This document shows positions 47,170-60,213 of a stretch of DNA of 64,000 nucleotides, piece after piece (within the stretch, counting starts at the first letter, position 1; each line of letters begins with the position of its first letter). The position numbers and the translations under genes are program-made. Below the pieces are notes generated by a model that worked only from the letters and a program-made list of their open reading frames with translations, was not told the DNA's origin and made no database searches. The stretch comes from Amphiura filiformis (lineage: Eukaryota; Echinodermata; Ophiuroidea; Amphilepidida; Amphiuridae): positions 1,151,001-1,215,000 of the forward strand of contig NW_027305496.1 of assembly GCF_039555335.1 (NCBI RefSeq). The letters run 5' to 3'.

Positions 47170-49839
47170 ATACCAATATTACTTGAAGAAAATCTAGACC
47201 AGAATCTGTATTTGCTTGCTTAGTTGTTCAACTTGTTTCTTTCTATGTCAAGACACATATCAAGGCAATAACAGCTGTTATCATAGAGCTGATGGGTTTG
47301 CACATTTTTGACCAAAAATCACATTTTTGACCAAAACACTTTTTGAAGTTGGTCCGTTTCACAGTTCCTGGAATGTGAGGCGTGAGTACATTCCATCTGC
47401 GGGCTATATGGAATGAATGATGACTAACAACTTGAGTTAGATCTGATGTACGTGGCAGCAACTGCTTTACGATGGTCCCAAAGGCAGAATTTGAAGGAGG
47501 GTCGATCTGTGATGTGAATGACCCGCCTCTGGACTGTATCTAGCTTTATTCAGTGTCGGAGTTGTTCCATGTCATGCCGTGTCAGTTTACTCCCATCTTT
47601 GATTTGACCATGCTCTTGTCTTAAAATTATGGCTCTCTCAATTGGCCAGTTCATCCAAAATCTTTGGCTGCATCTAAACTTTCTTAAGTTAAAAGTCAAT
47701 TTTTTTGATGCTTTATACATTGTACATTGTCATGGACTATAGTCTATTGCATGGCCAATCTTGTTTTGATTCCATTGTCACGTGGCACAACAACACGTCA
47801 GCTGTAACGACAAAAATAACAATTTCGGGATTATCATTTGAAAATACATTTCCATAATTTACACATACAGAAAATTCATATTTGACATAGACATGCAGTA
47901 CGATTAATATGCTTAATGTAAGATAGTTACTCCTGACTGTTTAGGGTCATTCTGCTGAACAATTCTTAGGGCCATTATTCGGACCAAAAAGAGGGAAATT
48001 GTAAAAATATTTTTGCTCTAGTTTCTTTACATGTTTAAACTAGAGCGATTACCGTACCATAGCTGAACAATGGGGCTTTGGCAGTATATTGTGGTACATG
48101 TATATATCAACCCTTTATGACCCCTTAATGACCTTAAATGAATTTTAAAATATTTTAAACATGTTTAGAATGTCATAAGGATCATTGCATTTAAATATCA
48201 GCTCAATTGGAGCATTTGTGAAAACATGACCTTTGACCCCCTTTATGACCTTAAATGAATATTAAATTATAAATTTAAACGTGTTTAGAATGTTAGAATG
48301 ATCATTGCATTTAAATTTCAGCTCCATTGGAGCATTTTCGGTTCAAATGACCTTTTTTGACCCCTGTGACTCCTTTATGTCCTCTGATGTTAGGAAATAT
48401 TTTTATTATATTCTTTACTCTTTCCTCTTTCATTTGACATCACTGGGGGTTCATGATTTGATTCATACCTTCGTGGCATTTAAAGTTATGTCCATTTCAG
48501 ACCAAAAGGTTAGTTAGTAACCTAGTAACATACACTGTTATAGGGCAAAATATAGGCTGATACCATTTCATGGTTCAGCAAAAACAAAAACTGAGTTCGC
48601 TGAGCTGATTTAGGCTTTATACATTGATTGGCAAGACAGACTAATCGAAGAAAAAATCCAAACGTCTTTAGTTTCGGAACCGGGGTGAAAGAAAGAAAGA
48701 AAAAGAACTGACCAAAAACACTAGTACAATGACCTAGCACATGAGCATGACTAGACCTGTAGTCTAGGGGTTCACCTATGCTCCCAGCAGTACAATCCAA
48801 GCTAGACCTTGCTGCACGATATGACTAGTCTAGGGCTAGGCCTAGGCTAGGGCCTAAGTTTGTTAATTATAAAATAAACATTTGCCACCCCCCCCCCCTC
48901 AAATGCCAAAGGCCCAAAAAGTCTTCTTTTTTAACCCCAAAAGTCCCCCTTTTTAACCACAAAATTCTCCCCTTTTAACCCCTGAAGTCCCATTTGCGAG
49001 CGCATGCTTTTTTGGTCCAAAAATGTCCAAATCCGCCCAGTCCAAAAAGGTCTAAATTTTGAAGAAAAAAAGGTCCACTTTTTCAAAATCAGCACCCCCC
49101 CAAATAAATCCAGACTACGGGCCTGATTGCCCCCAGCAAATATTCCAAACTGGCATGACTGGGTCTTCTACAAAGTTCAAGTCATGTCACAAGCATGTCA
49201 ACTTCAAAGCACTGTTTCGTGTTTCTCGAATGGTGCATTCATGATTGCATAATACAGCATGCATGTCATGTGCAGCAGGCATGTAATTTTTAAACTGCTC
49301 AGTAAGCTTAACTATTTTAACATATCCTGATGATACAAAATGGAAAACCAAGTTGAAATATACATCCAGCAATGTGTCCAAAAGTCAAGTAGACCTTTAA
49401 AGAAAATTTAAATGTTTACTAACCTGTTTTATTTGCAAATTTAGGCCTCAAGTTTATGTACGTCATACGTACGCTTGCAACTCCTTTTGCTTGCTGCTGT
49501 ACATTGGGCAATATCCACTCTGGAAAAGTGTTGGGCGAAAGCGATATCGCACTACTACAATTTTAATCCAAAAATATAATTTTCGAATGTCCAAACATTT
49601 ATGGTGGATCTAGGATTAAAACCTGTTTTTTAAGGTCAAAATGCGAATATCCAAAAATTTGAAATTGTTTTTCAACATGTTTCTGATATAGGCCTAGGCC
49701 GACTAGCCCTGAGACAAGATGATCCAGATCCAGATCCTACATCAAGTTCAAACAAACGGACACATTCAAGGCATTTGTCATTGGCTGATGCGCCATCCCG
49801 CTCGCGGCAGTGGCATAAGTTTTGCACTAGCATGTGCGT

Positions 49840-50735
49840 AGGCCTACTCACAAACACTTGTGCACGCGCGTACGTACCTACAATAATTTGCAAATGCGCG
49901 TGCGTAGGCCTACCTGTAAACACTTGTGAACGCGAGAGTGTAGGCCTACTTGCAAACACTTGCGAATTCGCATGCGTACCCGTAATAACTTTCGCGTACC
50001 CATAAACACTTGCGAACTCGCATGCGTACCCGTAAGACTTTCGCGTACCCATAAACACTTGCGAATGCGCATGCGTACTCGAAAACACTTGAAAACTCGA
50101 CTGCATAACGCAATGTCTTGTGCACGCACGCGCGTGCGTTCCCGCAATAACTTTCGAACACAAGTGCGTACCCATAAACACTTGCGCATGCGCTTGCGTA
50201 TTTGCAAACACTTGCGAACGTGCATGCGTACGCATAAACACTTGAGAACGAGTGCATACACGTAAAAACTTGCGAACGTGCGTGCGTACTCGCAAACACT
50301 TGGGAACGGGTATGCGTACCCGCAATAACCTGCGAACGCACGCGAGTACTCATAAACACTTGCAAACTCGCGTGTCTACCTGCAATATCTTGCCCGCGCG
50401 CATGCGTGCACATAAACACTTGCGAACGTGCGTTTGTACTTGCAAACACTTGTGTATGCACATGTGTACTTGCAAACACTTGCGAACGCGCGTGCGCACC
50501 CGCAATAACTTGCAAACACATGTGCGTACCCATAAAGACTTGAACATGTACATGCGTACCCATAAAGACTTGCGCACGCGCGTGCGTATTCGCATATACT
50601 TGTGAATGTGTGTACCGGCAATGTACGCAATCGTACCCATGAACACTTGTAAACATAAGTGCGTGCTCGCAAACATTTGCGAACGCATGTGTGTAGGCCT
50701 ACCGGCGATTTAACACTTGTGCACGCGTGTACGTA
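49840..50735. repeat. CG-rich 30-bp minisatellite array (left)
   Basis: About 28 units of the type ACTTGCGAACGTGCGTGCGT + ACTCGCAAAC, unusually CpG- and alternating purine/pyrimidine-rich for this genome. Because 30 is a multiple of 3 and the unit has no stops, long frames (up to 236 codons) stay open on both strands with a repeating 10-residue pattern. These are not accepted as genes. Confidence 0.9.
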
Positions 50736-50756
50736 CCGTACCCACCCACAATATCA

Positions 50757-51758
50757 CAATATTTAGAGAGGGCGTGCCCACCGACCTCGATCTGCACCTA
50801 CTGACGCCGGCTACGCCGATATCCGGGCAATACCCCGGGGCGACATCACATAATCGGGTTAGTAAAATAGAAGATATGCGAAGTTCCAATAGGCCTATTA
50901 GGGACCACTCACAAAGACTTGTGGGGGGGGGTGATCCAAAAAAAATCATCGCGAAAGTTTTTCGCCCCCCCCCCTTTCAGTTCTCACAAAATTCAAGGCC
51001 GCCCTTTTTGACATGAAAATTATGAGTCAATCCCATAGAAAATCATATAGGCCTAACTCAGTTTTCCTGGGAAAATTTGAGTCATTTTTTCAAGGCCCCT
51101 GCCGTACCCATAAGAGGGTCAAAACTAAAGCCCCACCCCACCCTTTTGCATCAACCCCCCCCCACAAGTGTTCACAAGTGTTCACCATGTTGTAGGAATT
51201 CCCTTAATTATCAACATCAGCCCGCCAATTGAGCGGCGACGGGGCCGTATAGCATACCCCGTACCATCCGGTGTTTTCGGGTAAGTCATTGGAGGTAGTG
51301 CACGCCGCGCGCCACTTGAAGAAGGAAAACGGAAGTCCGGTTTAAATCGTTAGATCATGCGGCCTGGATATATAAAATGAAATTTGGGTAAAATCTCAAT
51401 GCTCTCGACCTTTAAACATGTTAATATACTAGGCATAGGCATATTTCGTCCTAATAATATTTTATGTTAGGTCATTAAGTTGTGCATTGAAACATTGGTT
51501 AAAATCAGGTTGAAATTTCAACGTTGTATCAACGTTGAAGTTTCAACCTGATTTCAACCTCCTTAATTTTGCATTGAAAGTTGGTTCAAACATGGTTGAA
51601 ATCAGGTTGAAATTTCAACGTTGTATCGACGTTGACATTTCAACCTGATTTCAACCAATCTCTAGGTTGAAATCGGGTTGAAATCAGGTTAGGTTAGATT
51701 TCGACGTTGTATCAACGTTGATACAACGTCGAAATCCTAACCTGTGCCCACTGGGTAT
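50757..51758. repeat. Central spacer of the large palindrome: inverted copy of 38,212-39,115
   Basis: It contains the GTGATATCGCCCCGGG block near 50,825, ATACCCCGTACCATCCGGTG near 51,255, the ACGTTGAAA minisatellite (51,490-51,740) and the tip CCTGTGCCCACTGGG at 51,741-51,755. Order and content match 38,212-39,115 in reverse orientation. Confidence 0.85.
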
Positions 51759-51769
51759 ACACGCACGTT

Positions 51770-52540
51770 TGGCAAGCTATTGTAGGTGGGTGCGTACGCT
51801 CGCGCACATTGCCGGTAGGCCCTACACACACGCGTTCGCAAGTGTTGGTGAGTACGCACGCGGGTTCGCAAATGTTTGCGAGTACGCACTCACGTTTGCA
51901 AGTTTTCATGCGTACGCTTGCGAACATTGCCGGTATGCACACACGTTCGCAAGTGTTTGCAAGTACGCACGCGCGTGCACAAGTGTTTGCAAGTACGTAT
52001 GCGCAATCTCAAGTGATTATATATGATATTGCGGTTTATGGGTACGCATGCACATGCTCAAGTCTTATGGGTACGGACATGCGTTCGCGAGTTATTGCGG
52101 GTACGCACGCGCGTACACAAGTACTTGCAAGTACAAACGTACGTTCGCAAGTGTTTAATTGGCACGCATTTGGCATGCGAGTTCGCAAGTGTTCGCAAGT
52201 GTTTTCGTGTTTGCATGTGCGTTCGCAAGTGTTTATGAATACTCGCGTGCGTGCGCAGGTTATTTGCATGTGCGCATGCCCATTCCCAAATGTTTGCGAG
52301 TACGTAAACACGTTCGCAAGTATTTGAAAGTACGCACACGTGTGCGCAAGTGTTTGCATGTACACACTCGTTCGCAAGTGTTTATGCGTACGCATGCACG
52401 TTCGTAAGTGTTTGCAAGTACGCAAGCGTGTGCGCAAGTGTTTATGGGTACGCACGCACATCTGCAAGTGTTTATGGATACGCACCTGCGTTCAAAAGTT
52501 ATTTCGGGTACGCACGTGCGTGCGCAGGTGTTTGCAAGTA
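51770..52540. repeat. CG-rich 30-bp minisatellite array (right, inverted)
   Basis: Units such as CGCAAGTGTTTGCGAGTACG + CACGCGTT, the reverse complement of the 49,840-50,735 array. Together the arrays flank the 1-kb spacer as facing arms. Confidence 0.9.
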
Positions 52541-54104
52541 CGTATCGCTTTCGCCCAACACTATGGGATATTGCCCAATGTACAGCAGTGAAAGTAAATC
52601 ATGTAAACAGGACCGCGACACTCCGGAGGACAGCAGAGGACAGAAAAATGTGACTCTCCTGCTAGTCTCCTACACAACCAGTTAATTATGTTTTTGTTCA
52701 TACCGCATACAGTCTGGCCCGCGTCCGAGACTAGCATAGGAGAGTCACATTTTCTGTCCTCACATCGGTATAGGCCGTCTGCACGTTAATTGTACGGAGT
52801 GTCGCTTCTCTACCTTTATTTTCTCTGATGTAAATGGAGTTACACACGTACGAGTGACGTACATCATGACTTGAGGCCTAAATTTGCAAATAAAACAGGT
52901 TAGTAAACATTTAAATTTTCTTTAAAAGTCTACTTGAATTTTGGACATATTGCAGCATGTATATTTAAACTTGTTTTTCCATTTTGTATCATCAGGATAT
53001 GTTAAAATAGTTAAGCTTACTAAGCAGTTAAGATACATGTCTGTTGTTCATGTTGTTCGAGCATATTCTCTAACGCAATGCGAGGGTATCCGTGAGCAAA
53101 TTCGTTGCTAGTGTTTTTCGAGCAACATGCCTGCTGCATGCTGTATACTATATACGATGAATGCACCATTAGACAGACACAATACAGTCATGACAGTGCC
53201 TTGACTTGTACTTTGTAGAAGACTCGGTCAGTTTGGAATATTTGCTGGGGCAATGCAAATGTAATTAACAAACTAGGCATGCTAGGCCCCTAGCCCTAGT
53301 CATATCGTACAGTAAAAGGTCTTGCTTGGTACTGCTGGGAGCATAGATAGGTGAACCCTAGGCCCTAGACTACGTCCTAGTCATGTTCATGTCATGTGCA
53401 TGTGCATGATGTGCTAGGTCGTGTATTAAATGATTTTATATTTAGACATTACGTTACCGGGAGGGGACACTAGGTTGTAACTCCGTCAAGTTTTTTGATG
53501 ATTTTAAAACATAAATTTCAATGACAATGATTTATGAAGAAAAAGATACAGGGCCCATGGACCTATAAATATGGCTAGGCGTATTAGTAGTACCAGTAAT
53601 ATTTAGTTAGTAATGTTAGGGCTAGGCTAGTGGAATTTGTTGAATAAAGTTCTTTTCAAATAAATAGGGCTTTGGGCTCGGATAGCGACGTTTTCACGTA
53701 GGCCCCTATCCGAGAAAAATAGATAGAGAAGCGACACTCTCTGCAAACTGCCTATACCGTGCTATACCGCAGCTGAAGACAGGCAATTCGCAAGCGTCGT
53801 CGCCGGCCAAGTCTTACTACGATCGTGTAATGAGAAGATACCATAGAGTCCTACATAGAGATCTGAGGAAGAGACGGTCCGAATTGACCTAGTGACCTAT
53901 AATTTATTAGAGAATCACATTTTTAGAGTATAAGTCCGCCCACCGCTGTCAATCATTCTAATGAACAAATGAAACAAGCTCTGGCAATGACGTAATCCTA
54001 ATTATAAATGAGAGAATCACATTGTACATGTACTGTCTGCTGTAGGCCTACCATATGTCTTCCAACAAGTGCCGGAGTGTCGCGGGCCTGCCCCTATTTT
54101 GTGT

Positions 54105-54900
54105 GGGACCTGAGAGCACATCAGACATATCTAATTGCATTTTGAATACGAGGAATGTCCTTCTATAAATAATATCAAATAATTTCTATTTTGTGAAATT
54201 CGATATAGGCCTACTATTTTTTTTTTAATGTATAATATTTATGGCAAATGATTATCATTAAAAATTGATATTTTGAAACAGTCCTCAAAGTAAATTGTAT
54301 AAATCTAATGATATGTGGGGAAAATCTATTATCTTCAATATGAAAGGTCAAAACTTTCAATTGATGGTCGGCTTTTCATCCATCCCAGGTACATACACTA
54401 CGAAAAAAGCGTATTCCCAAAATGTCAGTTGATTCCGATTTTGCGTTAGCGAGTTATGCATGATTATGTGTATAATATACTGGTCTATATAGGCCATTGT
54501 TGTAATTTCGTTCTGGACATACCAGAACAAAATATAAATTTGACGATATTTTTGCTAAACAAATTAATCTGCAAGAAAATGTTGGTACATAAACAGTATG
54601 TAGCCAGAGGTTTCCAGTGGTTTAAAAATCTCAACTTTTTTTCGGAGAAAAGTGGGGGGATGACCGGATGAGGCTTTGGATCACGAAATGCCCTTTTAAG
54701 TACATGTCATTCGATTTATTAAGTTTACTTTGAGGACTGTTAAATGTCAAAAGTTGCAATTTTTAATAATTTGCCCTAAACTTTTTTATTGTATCGCGAA
54801 TTTCAAAAAATCGAATTTATAAATATCAGAAGGACATACCCCGTATTCAAAATTTTCGATATGTCTGATGTGCTTTCAGGTCCCACAAAAAATCTGTGCA
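54105..54900. mobile_element. Degraded copy of the 1,065-1,729 fold-back family
   Basis: The left half starts GAGCACATCAGACATATC...GAATACGAGGAATGTCC and the right half is its inverted form ending ATGTCTGATGTGCTTTCAGG. The centre is interrupted by a segment (54,580-54,700) that also occurs at 57,925-58,047 (AGCCAGAGGTTTCCAGTG, ATCACGAAATGCCCTTTTAA). Confidence 0.75.
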
Positions 54901-57900
54901 AAGGTATATACTATATGAACAGAGGCCATTTAGAATTTTTAACTTTTTCACGTAATCTCAATTTTGGGGAACTTTACCGATTCAGTTTTTTATTAAAAAA
55001 ATGTTGAAAGGCGACGCCGCTATTTCAACGGCAAAACTAGCATTAAAACTTGTTCCGTTAGCAGTAATTCGGTCAGGGCCTACTTTTCTTGTGAAATCGA
55101 TTTGTATAATTTCATATCTATTTTAGTCATTAATAGGTTAGCATCTTTCATTTAAATCAGAACATGCCGACCTCACGAAGAACATGGTCCCTAAGGACAC
55201 CACATTGTCTCCAATATAGCCATATACTTTTAACCGGAACTCATCACAATTGCACCTTTCGCGCAGTGATTTGGTGTAATGCGCCCTTAGTCTGACTTGC
55301 CATTCAATGTAAATCAGCTCAGCGAACTCAGTTTTGTTTTTTAAACATGTATAGAAACTAGAGCAAAAATAAGCTACAATTTCCCTCTTTTTGGTCCGAA
55401 GAATGGCCCTAAGAAATGTACAGCAGTATAAACAGTCAGGAGTAACTGGTCTACCTTCAGTAGGGCTATCTTACAACTTACATTACGCATATTTAATCAT
55501 ACTGCATATCTATGTCAAATATAATGTTTCTGTGTAAATTATGGAAATAGTTGTGTTTTTATTTTAAATGATAATCCCTAAATTGTTATTTTTGTCGTTA
55601 CAGCTGACGTGTCGTTGCGCCACATGATAAAGGAATCAAAACAAGATCAGTGAAGATTGGCCATGCAATAGACAGACTATAGTCCATGACAATGTACAAT
55701 GTATAAAGCATCAAGAAAATTGACTTAACATTAGAAAGGTTAGATGCAGCCAAAGATTTCGGATGAACTGGCCACTTGAGAGAGCCGTAATTTTAAAACA
55801 ATGGCATAGAGCAACTCCTAGATCAACCCTCCTTCTTCCTGCAAATTCTGCCTTTGGGTCCATCGTAGAGCAGACGTACTACTCATCAGTTCAAGTTCTA
55901 ACCTTGTTAGTCATGAAGGGTCAAAGGGTCCTTCATTCCATCTAAATCCCGCAGATGGAATGTACTCCCGCCTCAAATTCCAGGAATTGTGAAACGGACC
56001 AGCTTCAAAACGGAGGTTAACAACTATCTAGGCGCCAACCCATCAGCTTAATGATAACAGCTGTTATTGCCTTGATATGTGTCTTAACATACAAAGAAAG
56101 AAGGTGAACAACTAAGCAAGCAATACAGATTCTGGTCTAGATTTTCTTGATATTGGTAGTGATGACATCATCAATGCGAAATAAGCCTACTGATAGGGTT
56201 GACGTTTTCGATGCTTATCTCCTTCAGCTAAAACTGAGCACGACAAGGATCCTTTGAACATGTGTTGAAGGGTAGATTGCAAGCGTAGAACAGTTCCAAA
56301 ACTATTGATTATATTCTCTGTATGATCTGATCATCAGTCTAAGAAAGTTAGTGTGAAGTTCTTCCATGAGAAAAATAAAAGTATTTAGTTGTATAATCTG
56401 TCAACAATTTCCAGTTTAGTTAGCGTATCAAAAGTCAAGACTTAGAAACCATATGTTAAAGATACCTTGCATGGTATCAGAAGTTTTAAGTAAGTTATAA
56501 CGTGAAAAGAAGATTTTTACGCGTTTTCTTCAAGTTAATATTGAATGGATATTCCAAATGCGCAAGCCAGGCAAACCCCTTATTAACATTAAATACGAGG
56601 TTCATTCAAAAAGTTCTACCTCCATCGTCACTCTCTATCTTACGTGTCAGGCAATTGAAATTAAACATCCCAGCAAACACAAAATGTTTTCGAGATCATT
56701 CGCAAAAGGTTATAAAAGGTTGTCAGAAAACGTTTAAATGTCGGGTTATATAAAGGTTATATTAAGGTTATAAAACGTTTTCATAACATTAAAAAACATT
56801 TATTGATAATCTTCTGCCCAGCAAACACAAAATGTATTACAGAAACGTATGTCGGGTTATATAAAGGGTATAAAAACGTCTTAATAACATTCCAAAAACA
56901 TTTTTGAAAACTTGATACAAAACATTCTGAACGGAATGTTATTTTGGGGTTGAAAACATATTTTGCGAAAAATGTTTGTCTAAAATATTTGCAATAACGT
57001 TTTAAAAACGTTTTCATGACATTTATATAACCCGACATTTAAATGTTATTAAAACGTTTTGAAAAAAAAACATTTAAGAACATTTCTGTGTTTGCTGGAT
57101 GCAAATATTTTAGCATAATTAGTTATTTAAGTGTTGACAAAATATTTGGCAAAAATGTTTGCGTTGATAGTTTACAAAAGCATTTTGAAAACATTGTTAA
57201 AATATTGTTGTAGTGTGTTTTTATACAAAACATTTTAAAACATTTTCATGATCTTTATATAACCCAACATTTTAATGTTATAAATACGTTTTTACCTAAG
57301 CCAAAAGCCAAACTATAACTTATCTAAAACGTTTTTAAAACGTTTTTGTGTTTGCTGGGATGATTATACCCTTACATCTTGGCTACAAAATAAAAGTTAT
57401 TAAATGTAATGTTTGGTTTTTAAGATGTGTTTGTTGAAGCGAATACAGATTTGGTGCGCCGGAAACGGTCTGAAAAAAGGCAAGTTTGATTTAAAAGGTG
57501 GCCTACATCTATGTGGAAGTCATTACAGATTTATTTCTGAAAATAATTAAATTGCTGTATTTTTGTTCAAATACTTTAATCAATATCTAATGCTTGCATG
57601 TAGTGCAATTTAACTGGGTGTCGTGTATTTTGACTTTATCAAACCAATCTTCAGATTTTTGATTAGAGATTTGAATTGGTCATAGTCAGCGAGGATTCTT
57701 TTGCCCAGAGATTATGTTGTCATCAGACACTCTTCTTGATCCAGTCCTCTGTCATTTCACTTGCCTCAATTTGGCTGGCACCATTTGCTTCTATTGTTCA
57801 TTGTCTTCTTTAGCCCTTAGACACTGAAATATCATTCTACCGATCACAAAGGATCCATTTCTTAGATTAGCGAAAGACTTAACCATGCATTCCTCGCTGT

Positions 57901-58139
57901 AGAGCTGAACTACCCGGTGAATTAATCTGCAAGAAATATTTTGTACATAAACATTATGTAGCCAGAGGTTTCCAGTGATATAAAAATCTCAACTTTTTTT
58001 TGAGAAAAGTGGGGGATGAGGCTGTGGATCACGAAATGCCCTTTTAATAGAGTAGAGATTCATAGTCTGCGAAATGAAAACACCTAAAAAGACACATTAC
58101 TCAATATATCAATATAAATGGCTCACTGTCCGCAGAAAG

Positions 58140-58520
58140 TCTTTTTTTAAAAAGGTGATTTTGGCGGCCATTTTGAATTGTTACCATTATCTAACCTAAT
58201 ATTCATTTGGCCATTATAGAAATGGTAGATTTGGAATTAGCAGCCTCAAAAACAAATAGGAAGACATATTACTTGGTGATTTTGGCCTAAACCTATACAA
58301 AAAGTGGCAAAATCTTGAAAAAACACCTATTTTGGCGGCCATTTTGAATTTTGGCCATCTAGATATTCATATGGCCATTATATTAATGGCAGATATGGAA
58401 TAAGCGGCCTCAAAAACATATAGAAAGACATATTACTTGGTGCTTTTGGACTAAAACTATACTAATAGTGGTAAAATCCTAAAAAAACCTATTTTTGGCG
58501 GCCATTTTGAATTTTCGCCA
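58140..58520. repeat. Tandem repeat, about 165-bp unit, two copies plus a partial
   Basis: GGCGGCCATTTTGAAT occurs at 58,163, 58,334 and 58,497. Between them GACATATTACTTGGTG and CATTCATTTGGCCATTAT-like strings repeat in the same order. Confidence 0.8.
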
Positions 58521-59702
58521 ATTTTTGACAGATTCTTTTTTCTGATGAAATTTGGCCATAGAAAAACTGCTTCCTGAAAAAAATGTGGGTCAGTGCCCAC
58601 CCCTAGACTATAGGTTAGATACATTAATATCAAAAAAGTTGTATTTTTGACCAAAAATTGGGTTTTTAGCCCAAAAAGGCCAAAATAAAGTCCATATTTT
58701 TGGAGCCGCTTCTTTTCATGAACTTTAGGGTCATACAAACCTGTGTACCAAATTTGGCACTTTTGTCACTCGTGTAACGATTTCGACCCTAAGGCACTAT
58801 ACTATACAAGGAGTAACCCGAGATGTTTACTTGGCATGGGGATAGTTCAGGGGTGAACCCGGATTCACTAATGATACCAATATCAATCTGTTCTTGGCGC
58901 AGATAATATCAACTTCATCCATCTTATTAACTATGCGTTAGTCATACTGTTGGTAATTGAGAGGTAACATATTTGGGAAGGTTAGGCTGTCTTTTTTTCC
59001 CACCACGTTTACCCCGGTGACGCCAACGTTTTCTTTCAGATTTTTTGTGTCCAATAAGAGGAATATCATGATGGTGGATCATGCAGGGTTGACGGAGCAG
59101 ATTGAGAGAATCTAGATGTTGGCAAGTTTCTGCCGATAGTGGACATGTAGTATATTCAGTACATAAACCATGTAAAAATATAGCTGAATACTAAATGCAT
59201 TTGAAGGCCAATGACATGGATGACTGAGATGAGTTGAAAGAATGATGATCACTTTCCATACTTGAAGAGTACTTGAGTAGATTGGGAACAATCTCATGAG
59301 TAGATCCAGTCAATAAGTTGAGAGGTACTTGAAACCCGTGGTCAGTGCACAGGAGATGTGTAGGCCAGTGTTCAGTACTATTAGGTCTACTATACTCACA
59401 GTTACAGTCTTGTCCCAGTAGTAGGATAAGAAAATACAAAATCCAAGTAAAACATGGAAAATTGGGTCTCGATCTGCTAATTCCATACATAATGGTGATC
59501 CATGTGTGTAACCAAGACACCAGAAAAAATGTTAAATTCAACAATATATCAAAACAGGAAAATTTAACATGAAAAGTAGAGGGCCTGTGAAAAGCTGCCA
59601 CTAGGCGCTGCAACTGGCAACTCAAATGAAACAAAATACACAGTGTTAGAGATATGACGCAGATACGACAATATTTCAAATGCAAAATTAAAAATATATA
59701 TA

Positions 59703-59776
59703 TACAGGGTGTCCCAAAAGAAAGGAGAAAAAGAGCGGCGCAATGAGGGTTCTGTTTTATTGGGAAACCCTGTATG
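59703..59776. mobile_element. Short mariner-like remnant with CAGGGTGTCCC tips
   Basis: TACAGGGTGTCCCAAAA on the left and GGGAAACCCTGTATG on the right enclose about 70 bases. The CAGGGTGTCCC end is widespread in mariner-type miniature elements. A long frame on the minus strand reading through it (59,191-59,802) is considered chance. Confidence 0.6.
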
Positions 59777-59805
59777 ACATAATTACCTAAATAATGTCTC
59801 ACTAA

Positions 59806-60213
59806 TTCTCGCTATTCACAATAAGGGCGCCGCCAGCGGTTTGCGATGTAATCGTGATGTATCATGGGAAAAGGTCGACATCCAAGTCCGCGCAATACGA
59901 ATATTACCATGCTATTACATAGGAACATGTGACAATATTTTTTAGTTTGTCAATATAACGGTATTACACGCAAATCGATAGAGAAAAAATTAATTGTGCA
60001 CATTTCAAATCACATTATTAAGTATTATTGAGTATCGATTCGCGTGTAACACCTTTATTTTGACAAACTAAAAAATATTGTCACGTGTTCCTATGTAATA
60101 GCATGGTAATATTCGTATTGCGCGGACTTGGATGTCGACCTTGTCCCATGATACATCACGATTACATCGCAAACCGCTGGCGGCGCCCTTATTGTGAATA
60201 GCGAGAATTATAC
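59806..60213. mobile_element. Long-armed inverted repeat (about 170-180-bp arms)
   Basis: 59,806-59,985 and 60,045-60,213 are reverse complements with only scattered differences: TAATTCTCGCTATTCACAAT at the outside, GGCGCCGCCAGCGGTTTGCG, ATGATACATCACGATTACAT, GACAATATTTTTTAGTTTGT at the inside, around a 55-base AT-rich loop. Very recent or conserved fold-back element. Target duplication not identified. Confidence 0.9.

Larger units (their letters stand above)
43689..50756. repeat. Left arm of a very large imperfect palindrome
   Basis: Corresponding reverse-complement points include 43,689/57,359 (CCCAGCAAACAC), 44,742/56,501, 45,170/56,198, 47,208/56,126, 47,760/about 55,650, 48,610/about 55,300, 49,130/about 53,210, 49,435/about 52,880 and the CG-rich arrays near the centre. 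Identity appears around 80-90% by eye with many indels. The outer tips are CCCAGCAAACAC on both sides. No transposase or other gene was found in the arm. Confidence 0.9.
51760..57359. repeat. Right arm of the very large palindrome
   Basis: Reverse-complement partner of 43,689-50,756. It lacks the hAT element of the left arm. It carries about 1.6 kb of extra sequence between 53,400 and 55,250, including a copy of the fold-back family seen at 1,065 (54,105-54,900). A small hairpin built on GACAGAAAAATGTGACTCTC lies at 52,636-52,765. Confidence 0.9.

Noticed and set aside
49672..50656. Open frames of 98-236 codons on both strands
   Set aside because: They coincide with a stop-free 30-bp minisatellite; the residues repeat every ten positions and appear in several frames at once.
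51712..52653. Open frames of 71-172 codons in the right array
   Set aside because: Mirror of the same minisatellite; no signal, domain or codon preference distinguishes a strand.
59191..59802. 203-codon minus-strand frame with many hydrophobic residues
   Set aside because: It reads through a mariner-type tip (CAGGGTGTCCC), has no recognisable domain or ordered membrane pattern, and no splice or promoter context supports it.
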